Positions 1 to 5,777 of a DNA stretch of 5,856 bases are shown piece by piece. The notes under the pieces were generated by a model, which searched no databases, had not been told where the DNA came from, and was given only the letters and a program-made list of their open reading frames with translations. The stretch comes from Planctomycetota bacterium (GTDB lineage: Bacteria; Planctomycetota; SZUA-567): the NCBI GenBank assembly GCA_020861125.1, contig JAJBSZ010000118.1, positions 1-5,856 on the forward strand. Reading direction: 5' to 3'. Position 1 is the stretch's first letter; the number at the start of each line of letters is the position of its first letter. The translations under genes and the position numbers were made by a program.

Positions 1-1065
1 GCGCCGCAGGACCCCCAGCCGCCGGCCTTCCGCCTTTTTAAAGTAGATCACAATGGAAAAGGAGATGGCGGCGCACAGCAGGAAGTTGCCGATAAAGCGG
101 GCCGCCGGCAGGCGCCAGCCCTGAGCGTCCTGGAAAATCCGCTCCTCTTCCCGCATCATCGCCAGCTTGTCCAGGGTGAAGGTGGTGCCGCGGGACACCA
201 GGATATCGTTGCGGTTGATGGTCTGGACCCGGGTCAGCAGTTCTTCCCGCCGTTCCCGGAAGCCCGCTTCACTGCCGGCCTCGTCGAACTGCAGGGTCGG
301 CAGCAGGCGCCGCGCCACCACCTCCCGCAGGGTGGTCTTGAAATCGTCCGGAATCCAGGCGGAGAGTTTGACCCGAAACCGCCCTTCGAGGTAGGGTCCA
401 AGCAACTGCACTGTGGTCGGTCCCCGTTCGCCGCCGACCATGGTGGTATAGGAGGAGTCGTCGCGGATGATCTGGATGGTTCGTCCGCGTTCGATATCGT
501 AGCGGTCGGGCGAGAGGATGCCTTGGGGAAAAACCTCGTTGTCCAGGATCTCCTTGATCGGCGTCACCAGGTAGTGGTAGGGGTCGTTGCGGGCCACCAC
601 CGCGCCGTTGTGGAGGATGGCCAGCTGTTCCCGGACGGCCGCGATCCCCAGTTCCCGCGCCGCGGCTTCAACCTCGGCCATGTCGTCGACGGCGGCGATG
701 CGGGTCAGGAACATTTCCACCGGCCCGTAGGTTTCCGCCGACCACGCCGTCTGCGGCATTTCCCGGTAGCGGCGGGCGTAGCCGGAAACCAGGTTCTGCA
801 GCGCCTGCTCTTCGGCCACCCGGTCGTGCCACGAGAACTCCACCCGGCTGTGGATATCGTGCGGCGCCGTCGCCCCGACCATATAGGGGATGGGACGTCC
901 GATCAGGATCGACGGCAGGGCCGCCAACACCGCCCACAGGAGCGCCGCCATATAATACAGCCGACCCTGACGGCGCAGCCGCCGTCGCCGGGCGAGATCT
1001 TCACGATAGGCCAGGGTCTTCAGGCGCTCCTGATCCGCCATCGCTTTGCGAAAGTTCTGCGGCAT
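1..1065 (-). CDS. 7TMR-HD family membrane phosphohydrolase (PgpH/YqfF type), N-terminal part
   Basis: This gene runs off the left edge; 355 codons are visible with no stop. The protein starts MPQNFRKAM. A basic cytoplasmic tail (residues 1-36) is followed by a first membrane segment at about 38-55, then a long extracytoplasmic region of the 7TMR-HDED type (about 56-320). A second membrane segment lies at about 324-342. Near the end of the external domain the LLPTLQFDE stretch and the VQTINRNDILVSRGTTFTL stretch match the conserved pattern of this family. The catalytic HD domain, expected after seven membrane helices, lies outside the window. Characterised members such as Listeria PgpH hydrolyse cyclic di-AMP; whether this one does cannot be seen here. 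The start codon lies 2 nt beyond the phoH stop, with AAGGA (1072-1076) inside the phoH tail as ribosome binding site, so the two are probably translationally coupled. The family call is fairly secure; the substrate is inference. Confidence 0.85.
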   Translation of the reverse strand, partial: MPQNFRKAMADQERLKTLAYREDLARRRRLRRQGRLYYMAALLWAVLAALPSILIGRPIPYMVGATAPHDIHSRVEFSWHDRVAEEQALQNLVSGYARRYREMPQTAWSAETYGPVEMFLTRIAAVDDMAEVEAAARELGIAAVREQLAILHNGAVVARNDPYHYLVTPIKEILDNEVFPQGILSPDRYDIERGRTIQIIRDDSSYTTMVGGERGPTTVQLLGPYLEGRFRVKLSAWIPDDFKTTLREVVARRLLPTLQFDEAGSEAGFRERREELLTRVQTINRNDILVSRGTTFTLDKLAMMREEERIFQDAQGWRLPAARFIGNFLLCAAISFSIVIYFKKAEGRRLGVLRR

Positions 1066-1067
1066 CC

Positions 1068-2033
1068 TTAGTCCTTATTGCGGCCGGCGGCGTCGGCGGC
1101 GTCATCCCGCTCGTAGGCGGCGACGATCTCCTTTACCAGCCGGTGCCGGACGATATCGTCGCCGGTCAACTGCATCATCCCGATATCCTCGACATCCTTG
1201 AGGATGCGGGTGGCGTGGATCAGGCCGGAGCCCTCCCGGTTGGCGGCGAGATCCACCTGGGTGATGTCGCCGGTGACCACGCACCGGGACTGCTCCCCCA
1301 GCCGGGTGAGGAGCATCTTCATCTGCCCCGGGGTGGTGTTCTGGGCTTCGTCCAGAATTACGAAAGAGCGCGCCAGGGTCCGGCCCCGCATGTAGGCCAG
1401 GGGCGCCACCTCGAGGATGCCGGCTTCCGTGTAGTTGGCAAGCTGCCGCCGGGAGATCATGTCGTCCAGGGCGTCGTAGATCGGTTTGAGATAGGGGTCG
1501 ACCTTTTCCCGCAGATCGCCCGGGAGAAAGCCGAGGTGCTCCCCCGCCTCCACCGCCGGTCGGGTGAGGACCACCCGTTTCACCTCGCCGTACCGGAGCG
1601 CCTCGACGGCACAGGCCACAGCCAGATAAGTCTTGCCGGAACCGGCCGGTCCCAGGCCGAACACCAGCGGTTTTTCCCGGATGAGGTTGATGTAGGCCGC
1701 CTGGTTGGGCGTCCGGGCGGTGATGCGCAGGCGGTCGGTGAACACCACGCCGGCGGTGCGGCTCCGTTCCGCCTCTTCCCCCTGCCGCTCCATGAGGGTG
1801 GAGAGTTCCTCGGCGACAAAAGCCTGGCCCTTGTCGATGGCCTCCAGCATGCGCTCGATGACATTCAGGGCCCGGGCCACAGCGGCATCGTCGCCGTCGA
1901 TGATCAGGCGGCCCTTGCGGGCCACCAGGTTGACGCCGAGCTCGGCTTTCAGCATGCGGAAATGGGTATCGTTGGGACCGAACAGCAGCCGCTGGCGGTC
2001 GACGTCGGGAGGGAGGTGTATTTCGGTTCGCAT
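1068..2033 (-). CDS. phoH: PhoH family ATPase/RNA-associated P-loop protein
   Basis: The 321-residue product is a typical PhoH/YbeZ protein. An N-terminal region of about 110 residues resembles a KH-like nucleic-acid-binding domain. The P-loop NTPase follows: Walker A GLGPAGSGKT (126-135), Walker B FVILDEAQN (224-232), the TGDITQ motif (254-259) and the C-terminal DIVRHRLVKEIVAAYE segment (293-308). PhoH proteins bind ATP and are linked to RNA metabolism and ribosome maturation with the endonuclease YbeY, which is often encoded close by. Here the next gene is the 7TM-HD phosphohydrolase, a common arrangement in which ybeY usually follows. I chose ATG at 2033 because a GAAGG-like site precedes it and MRTEIHLPP is a normal family start. 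The frame stays open to 2168, but that longer start would lie upstream of the predicted promoter. Length and motifs are complete and nothing suggests decay. Confidence 0.95.
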   Translation of the reverse strand: MRTEIHLPPDVDRQRLLFGPNDTHFRMLKAELGVNLVARKGRLIIDGDDAAVARALNVIERMLEAIDKGQAFVAEELSTLMERQGEEAERSRTAGVVFTDRLRITARTPNQAAYINLIREKPLVFGLGPAGSGKTYLAVACAVEALRYGEVKRVVLTRPAVEAGEHLGFLPGDLREKVDPYLKPIYDALDDMISRRQLANYTEAGILEVAPLAYMRGRTLARSFVILDEAQNTTPGQMKMLLTRLGEQSRCVVTGDITQVDLAANREGSGLIHATRILKDVEDIGMMQLTGDDIVRHRLVKEIVAAYERDDAADAAGRNKD

Positions 2034-2107
2034 AAGCCCTTCTTCAACAGTGATCGGCCCCGGCGGCACCCTTGTTCCGGCGCCAGGGACCCCCGTCATC
2101 CACGGCC

Positions 2108-2136
2108 ATTGTATACGAAACCCTCGGGCTGGTAAA
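2108..2136 (-). promoter_or_regulatory. sigma70-type promoter for phoH
   Basis: Reading the minus strand, TTTACC (2136-2131) and TACAAT (2113-2108) are separated by exactly 17 nt, with AT-rich sequence upstream (2137-2147). These are 4/6 and 5/6 matches to the -35 and -10 consensus. Transcription would begin near 2101, leaving a leader of about 70 nt before the phoH start at 2033. This also argues against the in-frame start at 2168. Confidence 0.6.
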
Positions 2137-2284
2137 AGAAAATTATGGCCAGTTCCCGCCCCCGTCAATCTTCACCGTAGGCGGCTGCCGTCCCTCCGCC
2201 ATCCTCGCCATCCCCCGCCGGTCGGGCCGTGACGCCCCGGGGATCCCGGCGGCCGGACCGCGCCGGACAACGGCCTTTTTTTCC

Positions 2285-2313
2285 TCGACAGCCGTGGGCG
2301 GCGAATCTATAGT
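2285..2313 (+). promoter_or_regulatory. sigma70-type promoter for deoC
   Basis: TCGACA (2285-2290) and TATAGT (2308-2313) are separated by 17 nt, each 5/6 to the -35 and -10 consensus. The start of transcription would be near 2320, about 43 nt before the deoC start codon. A T7 tract (2276-2282) lies just upstream. No obvious operator palindrome such as a DeoR site is visible between the promoter and the gene. Confidence 0.6.
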
Positions 2314-2362
2314 ACGGCACGGGAAACACCCTGCGGTTTCACGTCGTGTGCAAGGAGAACCC

Positions 2363-3070
2363 ATGCCCCTCTTCACCCCCGGCGACCGGGAAGCGATCCG
2401 CAACATCTGTGCCATTCTGGATTATTCCGCCGCCCTGGTCACCACCGCCAGCAAGGCGGACGTGATCAAGGCCTGTGACGAGGCGTTGCGCTACAAATTC
2501 GCCGCCGTCCCGGTGTTTCCCTCCTACCTGCCCCTGGTGGCGGAGCGCCTGCGCGGCAGCGGCATTGCCCCGCAATTGGCTTGCGGCTTTCCCTGCGGCG
2601 GGGTGGCGACGGCGGTGAAGCGGGCGGAGGTGGTCCAGGCCCTGGCCGACGGCGCCACCGAAGTGGACATGGTGATCAATATTGGCCGTCTCATCGACAA
2701 GGATTTCCGCTATGTCGAGCAGGACATCCAGGCGGTGGTGGAGACCGCCCACGCCGCCGGGGTTACGGTCAAGGTTATCCTGGAAATCGGCCTGCTTTCC
2801 GACGAGCAGAAGAAACACGGCATCGACATCGCCTGCGCCGCCAACGCCGATTTCATCAAGACCTGCACCGGCTTCGCCGAAGGCCGGGCCACCATCCGCG
2901 ATATCGCGCTGATCAAGGACCACGCGCGGGGTCGGATTAAAATCAAGGCCAGCGGCGGCGTCGCTTCCCTGGAGGACGCGGCCGCCTTTATCCAGGCCGG
3001 AGCGGATCGGGTTGCCGGTCGCTTCAACTTCGTGGCGCAGATGCGGGAATTGGGCATCGAGGAATTCTAG
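2363..3070 (+). CDS. deoC: deoxyribose-phosphate aldolase, divergent
   Basis: The 235-residue product belongs to the DeoC/DERA class I aldolases (TIM barrel), which cleave 2-deoxyribose 5-phosphate to glyceraldehyde 3-phosphate and acetaldehyde in deoxynucleoside breakdown. The catalytic residues line up: Asp102 in EVDMVINIG, Lys166 (Schiff-base lysine) in FIKTCTGF and Lys195 in IKIKASGGV, at positions close to those of the E. coli enzyme (102, 167, 201). The start at 2363 follows a strong AAGGAGA ribosome binding site (2352-2358); the upstream in-frame extension has none. Two regions are unusual. The N-terminal LDYSAALVTTAS replaces the usual DHT-L-K-P type motif. The C-terminal strand reads ADRVAGRFNFVAQM where the family normally has a G-[TA]-S-S phosphate-binding loop, so the true substrate may differ. 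No neighbour is an obvious nucleoside gene. The stop codon directly abuts a palindromic repeat. Confidence 0.85.
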   Translation: MPLFTPGDREAIRNICAILDYSAALVTTASKADVIKACDEALRYKFAAVPVFPSYLPLVAERLRGSGIAPQLACGFPCGGVATAVKRAEVVQALADGATEVDMVINIGRLIDKDFRYVEQDIQAVVETAHAAGVTVKVILEIGLLSDEQKKHGIDIACAANADFIKTCTGFAEGRATIRDIALIKDHARGRIKIKASGGVASLEDAAAFIQAGADRVAGRFNFVAQMRELGIEEF

Positions 3071-3074
3071 AGGC

Positions 3075-3206
3075 TGTTCGATAACCCGTTTTCAAGGCCG
3101 GATTCTTCGTCAAACGACTCGAACGGGTTTCAAAAAACGACCTTTTTTGCAACCCTGCCTCTCGTCGTTTTCCTCGTCGGCTGCCACGAAAACGAGTTAT
3201 CGAACA
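3075..3206. repeat. MITE-like imperfect palindrome with 19-bp inverted ends
   Basis: TGTTCGATAACCCGTTTTC (3075-3093) is repeated inverted at 3188-3206 with one mismatch. Similarity between the arms continues inward: AAACGAC at 3112-3118 pairs with 3164-3170, and a central A6-CGACC-T6 sits at 3132-3148. The whole unit is therefore one imperfect palindrome about 132 bp long, centred near 3140. It begins 4 nt after the deoC stop codon and could fold into a long hairpin in the deoC transcript, possibly ending or stabilising it. It carries no gene. Ends starting GGCTGTTCG are reminiscent of insertion-sequence termini, so a MITE or IS relic is likely, but I cannot name the parent. A target duplication is unclear: TAG (3068-3070) and GTAG (3211-3214) flank it imperfectly. 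Confidence 0.75.
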
Positions 3207-3211
3207 CCTTG

Positions 3212-3357
3212 TAGTACTACAGTTGCGGATTGCCGCGACTCCGCGCCACCCGCGTCAAAATATCTTTCTCGCACGTATTTTTGCGCATAACTCCGGGCTG
3301 CCGAGCCATTTTTCCTCGGTGGACGCGGGTCGGGGCTGATCCGCAACTGTAGTATTA
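3212..3357. repeat. Second MITE-like element, TA-flanked, 19-bp inverted ends
   Basis: TAGTACTACAGTTGCGGAT (3212-3230) recurs inverted at 3339-3357 with one mismatch (TAATACTACAG... on the reverse strand). A second pairing, ACCCGCGTC (3248-3256) with GACGCGGGT (3322-3330), lies further inside, so the 146-bp unit can form a long stem. Both outer ends are TA dinucleotides, the target duplication expected of IS630/Tc1-mariner type transposition. The interior has no credible gene. The terminal sequences are unrelated to those of the adjacent element at 3075-3206, from which it is separated by only 5 bp, so these are two separate insertions or a nested pair. A non-autonomous MITE is the best interpretation; the IS630 link is inferred from the TA ends only. 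Confidence 0.7.
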
Positions 3358-3359
3358 TA

Positions 3360-3640
3360 ATTCCTGACAACTCGTGGAGAGCACAGACGGCATCGCCGTC
3401 GACGTGGACTTTCCCTTGCCTGAGGTGGTCGCCAAACTCCGGAACAAACAGCGGCGCGTTGGGACATCGCTGGGCGTACTCGTCCGGCGTGATGGAGTGT
3501 ATTTCACGAATATGGCCGAGCAGGTTAACCGCCTCCGCCCTGCCGCGCAAATACCACAGAAAGTTGAGGCAGTACTCATTATCATCCTTCCAAAATTGGG
3601 AAGGAAAAGCATCATTTTGGTATAGTGTTGCGGTGCCGAG
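3360..3640 (-). pseudogene. Remnant of an unrecognised protein gene
   Basis: The minus strand reads open from about 3697 to 3197, and the middle looks protein-like: SQFWKDDNEYCLNFLWYLRG, then HSITPDEYAQRCPNAPLF, then VPEFGDHLRQGKVHVDGDAV. By my count over 74 codons here, third positions are about 70% G/C and second positions about 36%, which fits coding DNA. The antisense plus frame (GTG at 3374, stop at 3625) shares the second codon position and gives similar figures, so composition does not decide the strand. The minus frame has no ribosome binding site. Its upstream end overlaps the vapBC promoter, and downstream it continues into the MITE-like element, whose insertion apparently removed the original C-terminus. 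I do not recognise the family. The boundaries are approximate; chance open reading or a plus-strand small gene remain possible. Confidence 0.35.
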
Positions 3641-3656
3641 GGTGGAGGTATATACT
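3628..3656 (+). promoter_or_regulatory. Probable vapBC promoter
   Basis: TTGCGG (3628-3633) and TATACT (3651-3656) are spaced by 17 nt. The -10 box is 5/6, the -35 box only 3/6. The -10 lies inside the left arm of the palindrome at 3647-3669, as expected for an autorepressed toxin-antitoxin operon. An alternative, TTGGGA (3596-3601) with TATAGT (3621-3626), has a poorer 19-nt spacer. Confidence 0.5.
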
Positions 3657-3669
3657 TGTGATATATACC
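3647..3669. promoter_or_regulatory. Palindromic operator of vapBC
   Basis: GGTATATA (3647-3654) and TATATACC (3662-3669) form a perfect 8-bp inverted repeat around a 7-nt centre, ending 14 nt before the vapB start and covering the presumed -10 box. VapB antitoxins and VapBC complexes of the enteric type bind such AT-rich palindromes and repress their own operon. Binding by this VapB is inferred from position and symmetry. Confidence 0.65.
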
Positions 3670-3683
3670 AATGGAGGTGCACC

Positions 3684-3920
3684 ATGCAAAAAGCCAAACT
3701 TTTTATGAATGGACGAAGTCAAGCCGTCCGTCTGCCGCGAGACTTCCGGTTCAAAGGCGACACGGTCAGAATCAGGCGTATCGGCAAAGCGGTTGTATTA
3801 TTTCCGGACGACGAATCGTGGGACATACTGTTCGACGCGGTGGATCAGTTCACACCGGACTTCATGGCCGATGGAAGAAATCAGCCCAAGGGCCAGGAAC
3901 GGGAGGATCCGTTCGCATGA
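3684..3920 (+). CDS. vapB: VapB antitoxin, AbrB-fold
   Basis: This is a 78-residue antitoxin of the VapB/MazE-like AbrB-fold group. The N-terminal half contains the DNA-binding signature NGRSQAVRLPRDFRF (9-23), followed by the hydrophobic strand around KAVVLFP (35-41). The C-terminal tail has the toxin-neutralising pattern WDILFDAV (46-53) then DFMADGRNQPKGQERED (59-75), as in the enteric plasmid VapB proteins (FD..., DFM..R..P..QERE.F). It binds and blocks the neighbouring VapC nuclease, and with it represses the operon through the palindrome just upstream. The start ATG at 3684 is fixed by a strong GGAGGTG ribosome binding site (3673-3679). The longer open frame upstream runs through the promoter and is not used. 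The stop TGA overlaps the vapC start as ATGA. The gene is intact and less GC-rich than the flanking chromosome. Confidence 0.93.
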   Translation: MQKAKLFMNGRSQAVRLPRDFRFKGDTVRIRRIGKAVVLFPDDESWDILFDAVDQFTPDFMADGRNQPKGQEREDPFA

Positions 3921-4315
3921 AGATACTCCTGGACACCAATATCTGCATTTATCTGATCAAGAACAGACCGGAAGGTGTTCGCGAGCGGTTACGCGCATGT
4001 ACTCCCGGCGAAGTGGGTATATCCTCGATTACTGCTGGTGAGCTATGGTACGGTGTGGCCAAAAGCCAAGCCAAGACCAGGAACACAGCCGCCATGGAAG
4101 CGTTCATGCTTCCCCTGGAGGTTGTTTCTTTCAATTCCGCGGCTTCGATGGCATACGGTACTCTACGCACCGCTCTTGAGAAAAAGGGAACGCCCATTGG
4201 CCCGCTGGACATGCTGATAGCCGCCCATGCAGTCAGCTTGGGCGTTACCCTGGTAACAAACAATCTGCGCGAATTCAAACGGGTGCCGGGATTGAAGTGT
4301 GTGAATTGGGTATAA
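3917..4315 (+). CDS. vapC: VapC toxin, PIN-domain ribonuclease
   Basis: The 132-residue product is a complete PIN-domain nuclease. The acidic metal-binding residues are present: Asp6 in LLDTNICIY, Glu42 in SITAGELWYG and Asp98 in GPLDMLIAAHA, followed by the family motif TNNLREFKRVPGLKCVNW (114-131). The closest family knowledge is the enteric VapC (Shigella, Salmonella), which cleaves initiator tRNA in the anticodon stem-loop and so stops translation. The VRER, ISSIT, EKKGTP-GP-D and TNN-REF-RVPG patterns all match that subgroup, so the same target is a reasonable inference. Its ATG overlaps the vapB stop by 4 nt, which ensures coupled translation and antitoxin made first. No disruption is visible, so the toxin should be active when VapB is lost. 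Confidence 0.95.
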   Translation: MKILLDTNICIYLIKNRPEGVRERLRACTPGEVGISSITAGELWYGVAKSQAKTRNTAAMEAFMLPLEVVSFNSAASMAYGTLRTALEKKGTPIGPLDMLIAAHAVSLGVTLVTNNLREFKRVPGLKCVNWV

Positions 4316-4342
4316 CGAACCTTGGGTTGGGGAGGTGCTCGT

Positions 4343-4783
4343 GTGGAATACCGAAAGGCAAACCGAAGCGATATTGATTTGTTTGTGGAAAACCGTATGG
4401 AATTTGCCACTTCAATCAGAAATATAGACGACGTTCCCACCTTTGAAAAAATGACCAGGGAGTATATCGAGTCCCACATGGACGATGAAGTAGTCGTATT
4501 CCTCGCGATGGAAAAATGACACAATCCATGCGTCTTGTATGGTGTGTCTCTATCATACTGCCCCATTGCCAGGTCGTCCGTCAGGAATTTTTTTTTCAAC
4601 GTATACACGAAAAAGGAGCATCGAAGAAAAGGCCACGCAAGAATTCTTCTGAACATGGCAATTGATGAAGCGCGTCATCGCGGGGTAGAAATCGTACGGC
4701 TGGACTATACGGATGATGGCTTTTCGCTCTACCAACAAATGGGCTTTTTACTGGTTGAACCTCATATGGTATTACATCGGTGA
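4343..4783 (+). pseudogene. GNAT family N-acetyltransferase, split by two compensating frameshifts
   Basis: Frame 2 encodes a GNAT N-terminus (VEYRKANRSDIDLFVENRM) up to a TGA at 4517-4519, and again a GNAT C-terminus from about 4595. Between them the protein continues in another frame: NDTIHASCMVCLYHTAPLPG. Removing one A from the A5 run (4512-4516) and adding one T to the T9 run (4588-4596) gives a continuous 146-residue protein, a normal length. In it, RRKGHA (95-99 region) is the acetyl-CoA-binding motif R/Q-x-x-G-x-A, and LDYTDDGFSLYQQMGF (120-135) is the conserved C-terminal part. The start GTG at 4343 follows GGGGAGG (4329-4335). It lies 27 nt after vapC and may share its transcript. 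The substrate is unknown. The lesions may be real decay, homopolymer sequencing error or, less likely, slippage during expression. The intact C-terminal frame could at most start at TTG 4535. Confidence 0.8.
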
Positions 4784-4824
4784 TTTCCAGTTTCAAAATC
4801 AACTGTATTCTGGCCGGCGGCGGC

Positions 4825-5583
4825 TCACCACAGCCCGTACAGGGCCCGGAGAAAGATAAACACGCCGGCGAAAAAGCAGACGATGCCGACGTAACGTTTC
4901 AGCCGGGTGGTATCCAGGCGTTGCGCCAGACGCACGCCGTACCAGATGCCCACCATCTGCACGGCCGTCATCCAGGCGATAGCGGCGAAATCCAGTTCCA
5001 GATGCAGGAGGTTGCCCACAGTGCCGGAGGCGGAGGCGAGGATTGCGAACACCTGGCAGGCGGCCAGCACGGTCAGGAGGTCCAAACCGAGAAACACCAT
5101 GATCGGCACCAGGACGCTGTTGGTGCCGGAACCGGTGATCCCGGCCATCACACCGATGACGGCGCCGAGAACGGCCAGCACCGGCAGGCGCCACGGCGGC
5201 ACCAGTTGCGTCGCCCGCGTCCGGGGGTTGCGCCGCAGCATCACCGCGCCGGAAATGACGATGCAGAGGGAATAGATCATGGTGAGGAGCGTCGGGTCGA
5301 GGCGGGGCTTGATGGAATCGGCGGCGATAAAGGAGCTGATGCAGCCGGGTACCGCCATGGCCAGGGCGATGCGGAGATCCAGCTGTCCCTTTCGGGCGAA
5401 GAGGTACACCGCGAGAATACACGGCACCACATAGCTCGCCTGCACCGTCGCCATGGCGAGATGGGGCGAAATGCCAAAAAATTCCACCAGAAGCGGCGGC
5501 ATGATGATGCCGCCCGTCCCGGTCAATCCGCCGAGAAACCCCGCCAGCCAGGAAATGCAGCCGATAAAGATGTAATAAAACAC
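4825..5583 (-). CDS. TauE/SafE family membrane permease (sulfite exporter family)
   Basis: The 252-residue product is an integral membrane protein of the TauE/SafE family (formerly DUF81), implicated in export or transport of sulfite, sulfoacetate and related small organic anions. The two-repeat layout is clear. The first half opens with a membrane helix and the glycine-rich GGLTGTGGIIMPPLL (18-32). The second half repeats it as GVMAGITGSGTNSVLVPI (145-162), followed by CQVFAILASASGTVGN (176-191). Seven to eight hydrophobic helices are apparent. I chose GTG at 5583 because AAAGGG precedes it at a suitable distance and it begins at the first helix. The other in-frame GTG (5625) has GGAGG touching the start codon and would add 14 polar residues. 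The gene follows the likely uxaC on the same strand across a gap of about 195 nt. No sulfur-metabolism genes are visible here, so the substrate is open. Confidence 0.88.
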   Translation of the reverse strand: MFYYIFIGCISWLAGFLGGLTGTGGIIMPPLLVEFFGISPHLAMATVQASYVVPCILAVYLFARKGQLDLRIALAMAVPGCISSFIAADSIKPRLDPTLLTMIYSLCIVISGAVMLRRNPRTRATQLVPPWRLPVLAVLGAVIGVMAGITGSGTNSVLVPIMVFLGLDLLTVLAACQVFAILASASGTVGNLLHLELDFAAIAWMTAVQMVGIWYGVRLAQRLDTTRLKRYVGIVCFFAGVFIFLRALYGLW

Positions 5584-5710
5584 GCTTCCCTTTCCGCCAG
5601 CGGCGCGGGGCCTGCTTGGTGTCACCCTCCAGAGCGGGAAATGCCGCCGTCGTGGTTTGAGGCCACAGGAGAGCGGCCCTGCCCGCCGGGGCGGTCAGCC
5701 GGGCGGCAAA

Positions 5711-5742
5711 CTGGCGGCGGCCTGTCCAGGGCTCGCCGCCAG
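5711..5742 (-). terminator. GC-rich hairpin after uxaC, possible terminator
   Basis: CTGGCGGCG (5711-5719) and CGCCGCCAG (5734-5742) form a perfect 9-bp stem, extendable by a G-U pair, with a smaller CCTG/CAGG pairing (5721-5724 with 5727-5730) inside the loop. It lies 35 nt past the uxaC stop codon in the direction of transcription. Only TTT follows on the minus strand, so a classical intrinsic terminator is uncertain; it could also protect the mRNA 3' end. The rest of 5584-5777 shows no gene or clear promoter. Confidence 0.4.
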
Positions 5743-5777
5743 ATCGCCGTGTTGCCGGATCACGCCAGGGCCTCCGG

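Noticed and set aside
523..1071. 182-codon plus-strand frame opposite the 7TM-HD gene
   Set aside because: The minus strand here encodes a recognisable 7TMR-HD external domain; the plus product is V/R/H-rich without any motif.
1143..2135. 330-codon open frame on the plus strand across phoH
   Set aside because: It is antisense to a complete PhoH protein with all motifs; its product is rich in G, H, D and P as expected from a GC-rich shadow frame, and it has no ribosome binding site.
2250..2282. GGCCG...CGGCC followed by T7 as a plus-strand intrinsic terminator
   Set aside because: The stem is only 5 bp with a long loop, there is no plus-strand gene upstream, and it lies just before the deoC -35 box; probably just promoter-upstream sequence.
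2072..2362. N-terminal extension of deoC by 97 codons
   Set aside because: The frame is merely open. The promoter at 2285-2313 and AAGGAGA before ATG 2363 place the start at 2363, giving a normal family length.
3075..3357. CRISPR array or tandem repeats
   Set aside because: The repeats are inverted pairs of two different sequences, with no direct repeat-spacer periodicity.
3949..4656. 235-codon minus-strand frame across vapC and the GNAT gene
   Set aside because: It is antisense to a complete VapC with all PIN residues, and has no family resemblance or ribosome binding site.
3917..4783. GNAT gene as a toxin of a GNAT-RHH toxin-antitoxin pair
   Set aside because: No ribbon-helix-helix antitoxin gene accompanies it; the preceding genes are a complete vapBC pair, and the GNAT frame is broken.
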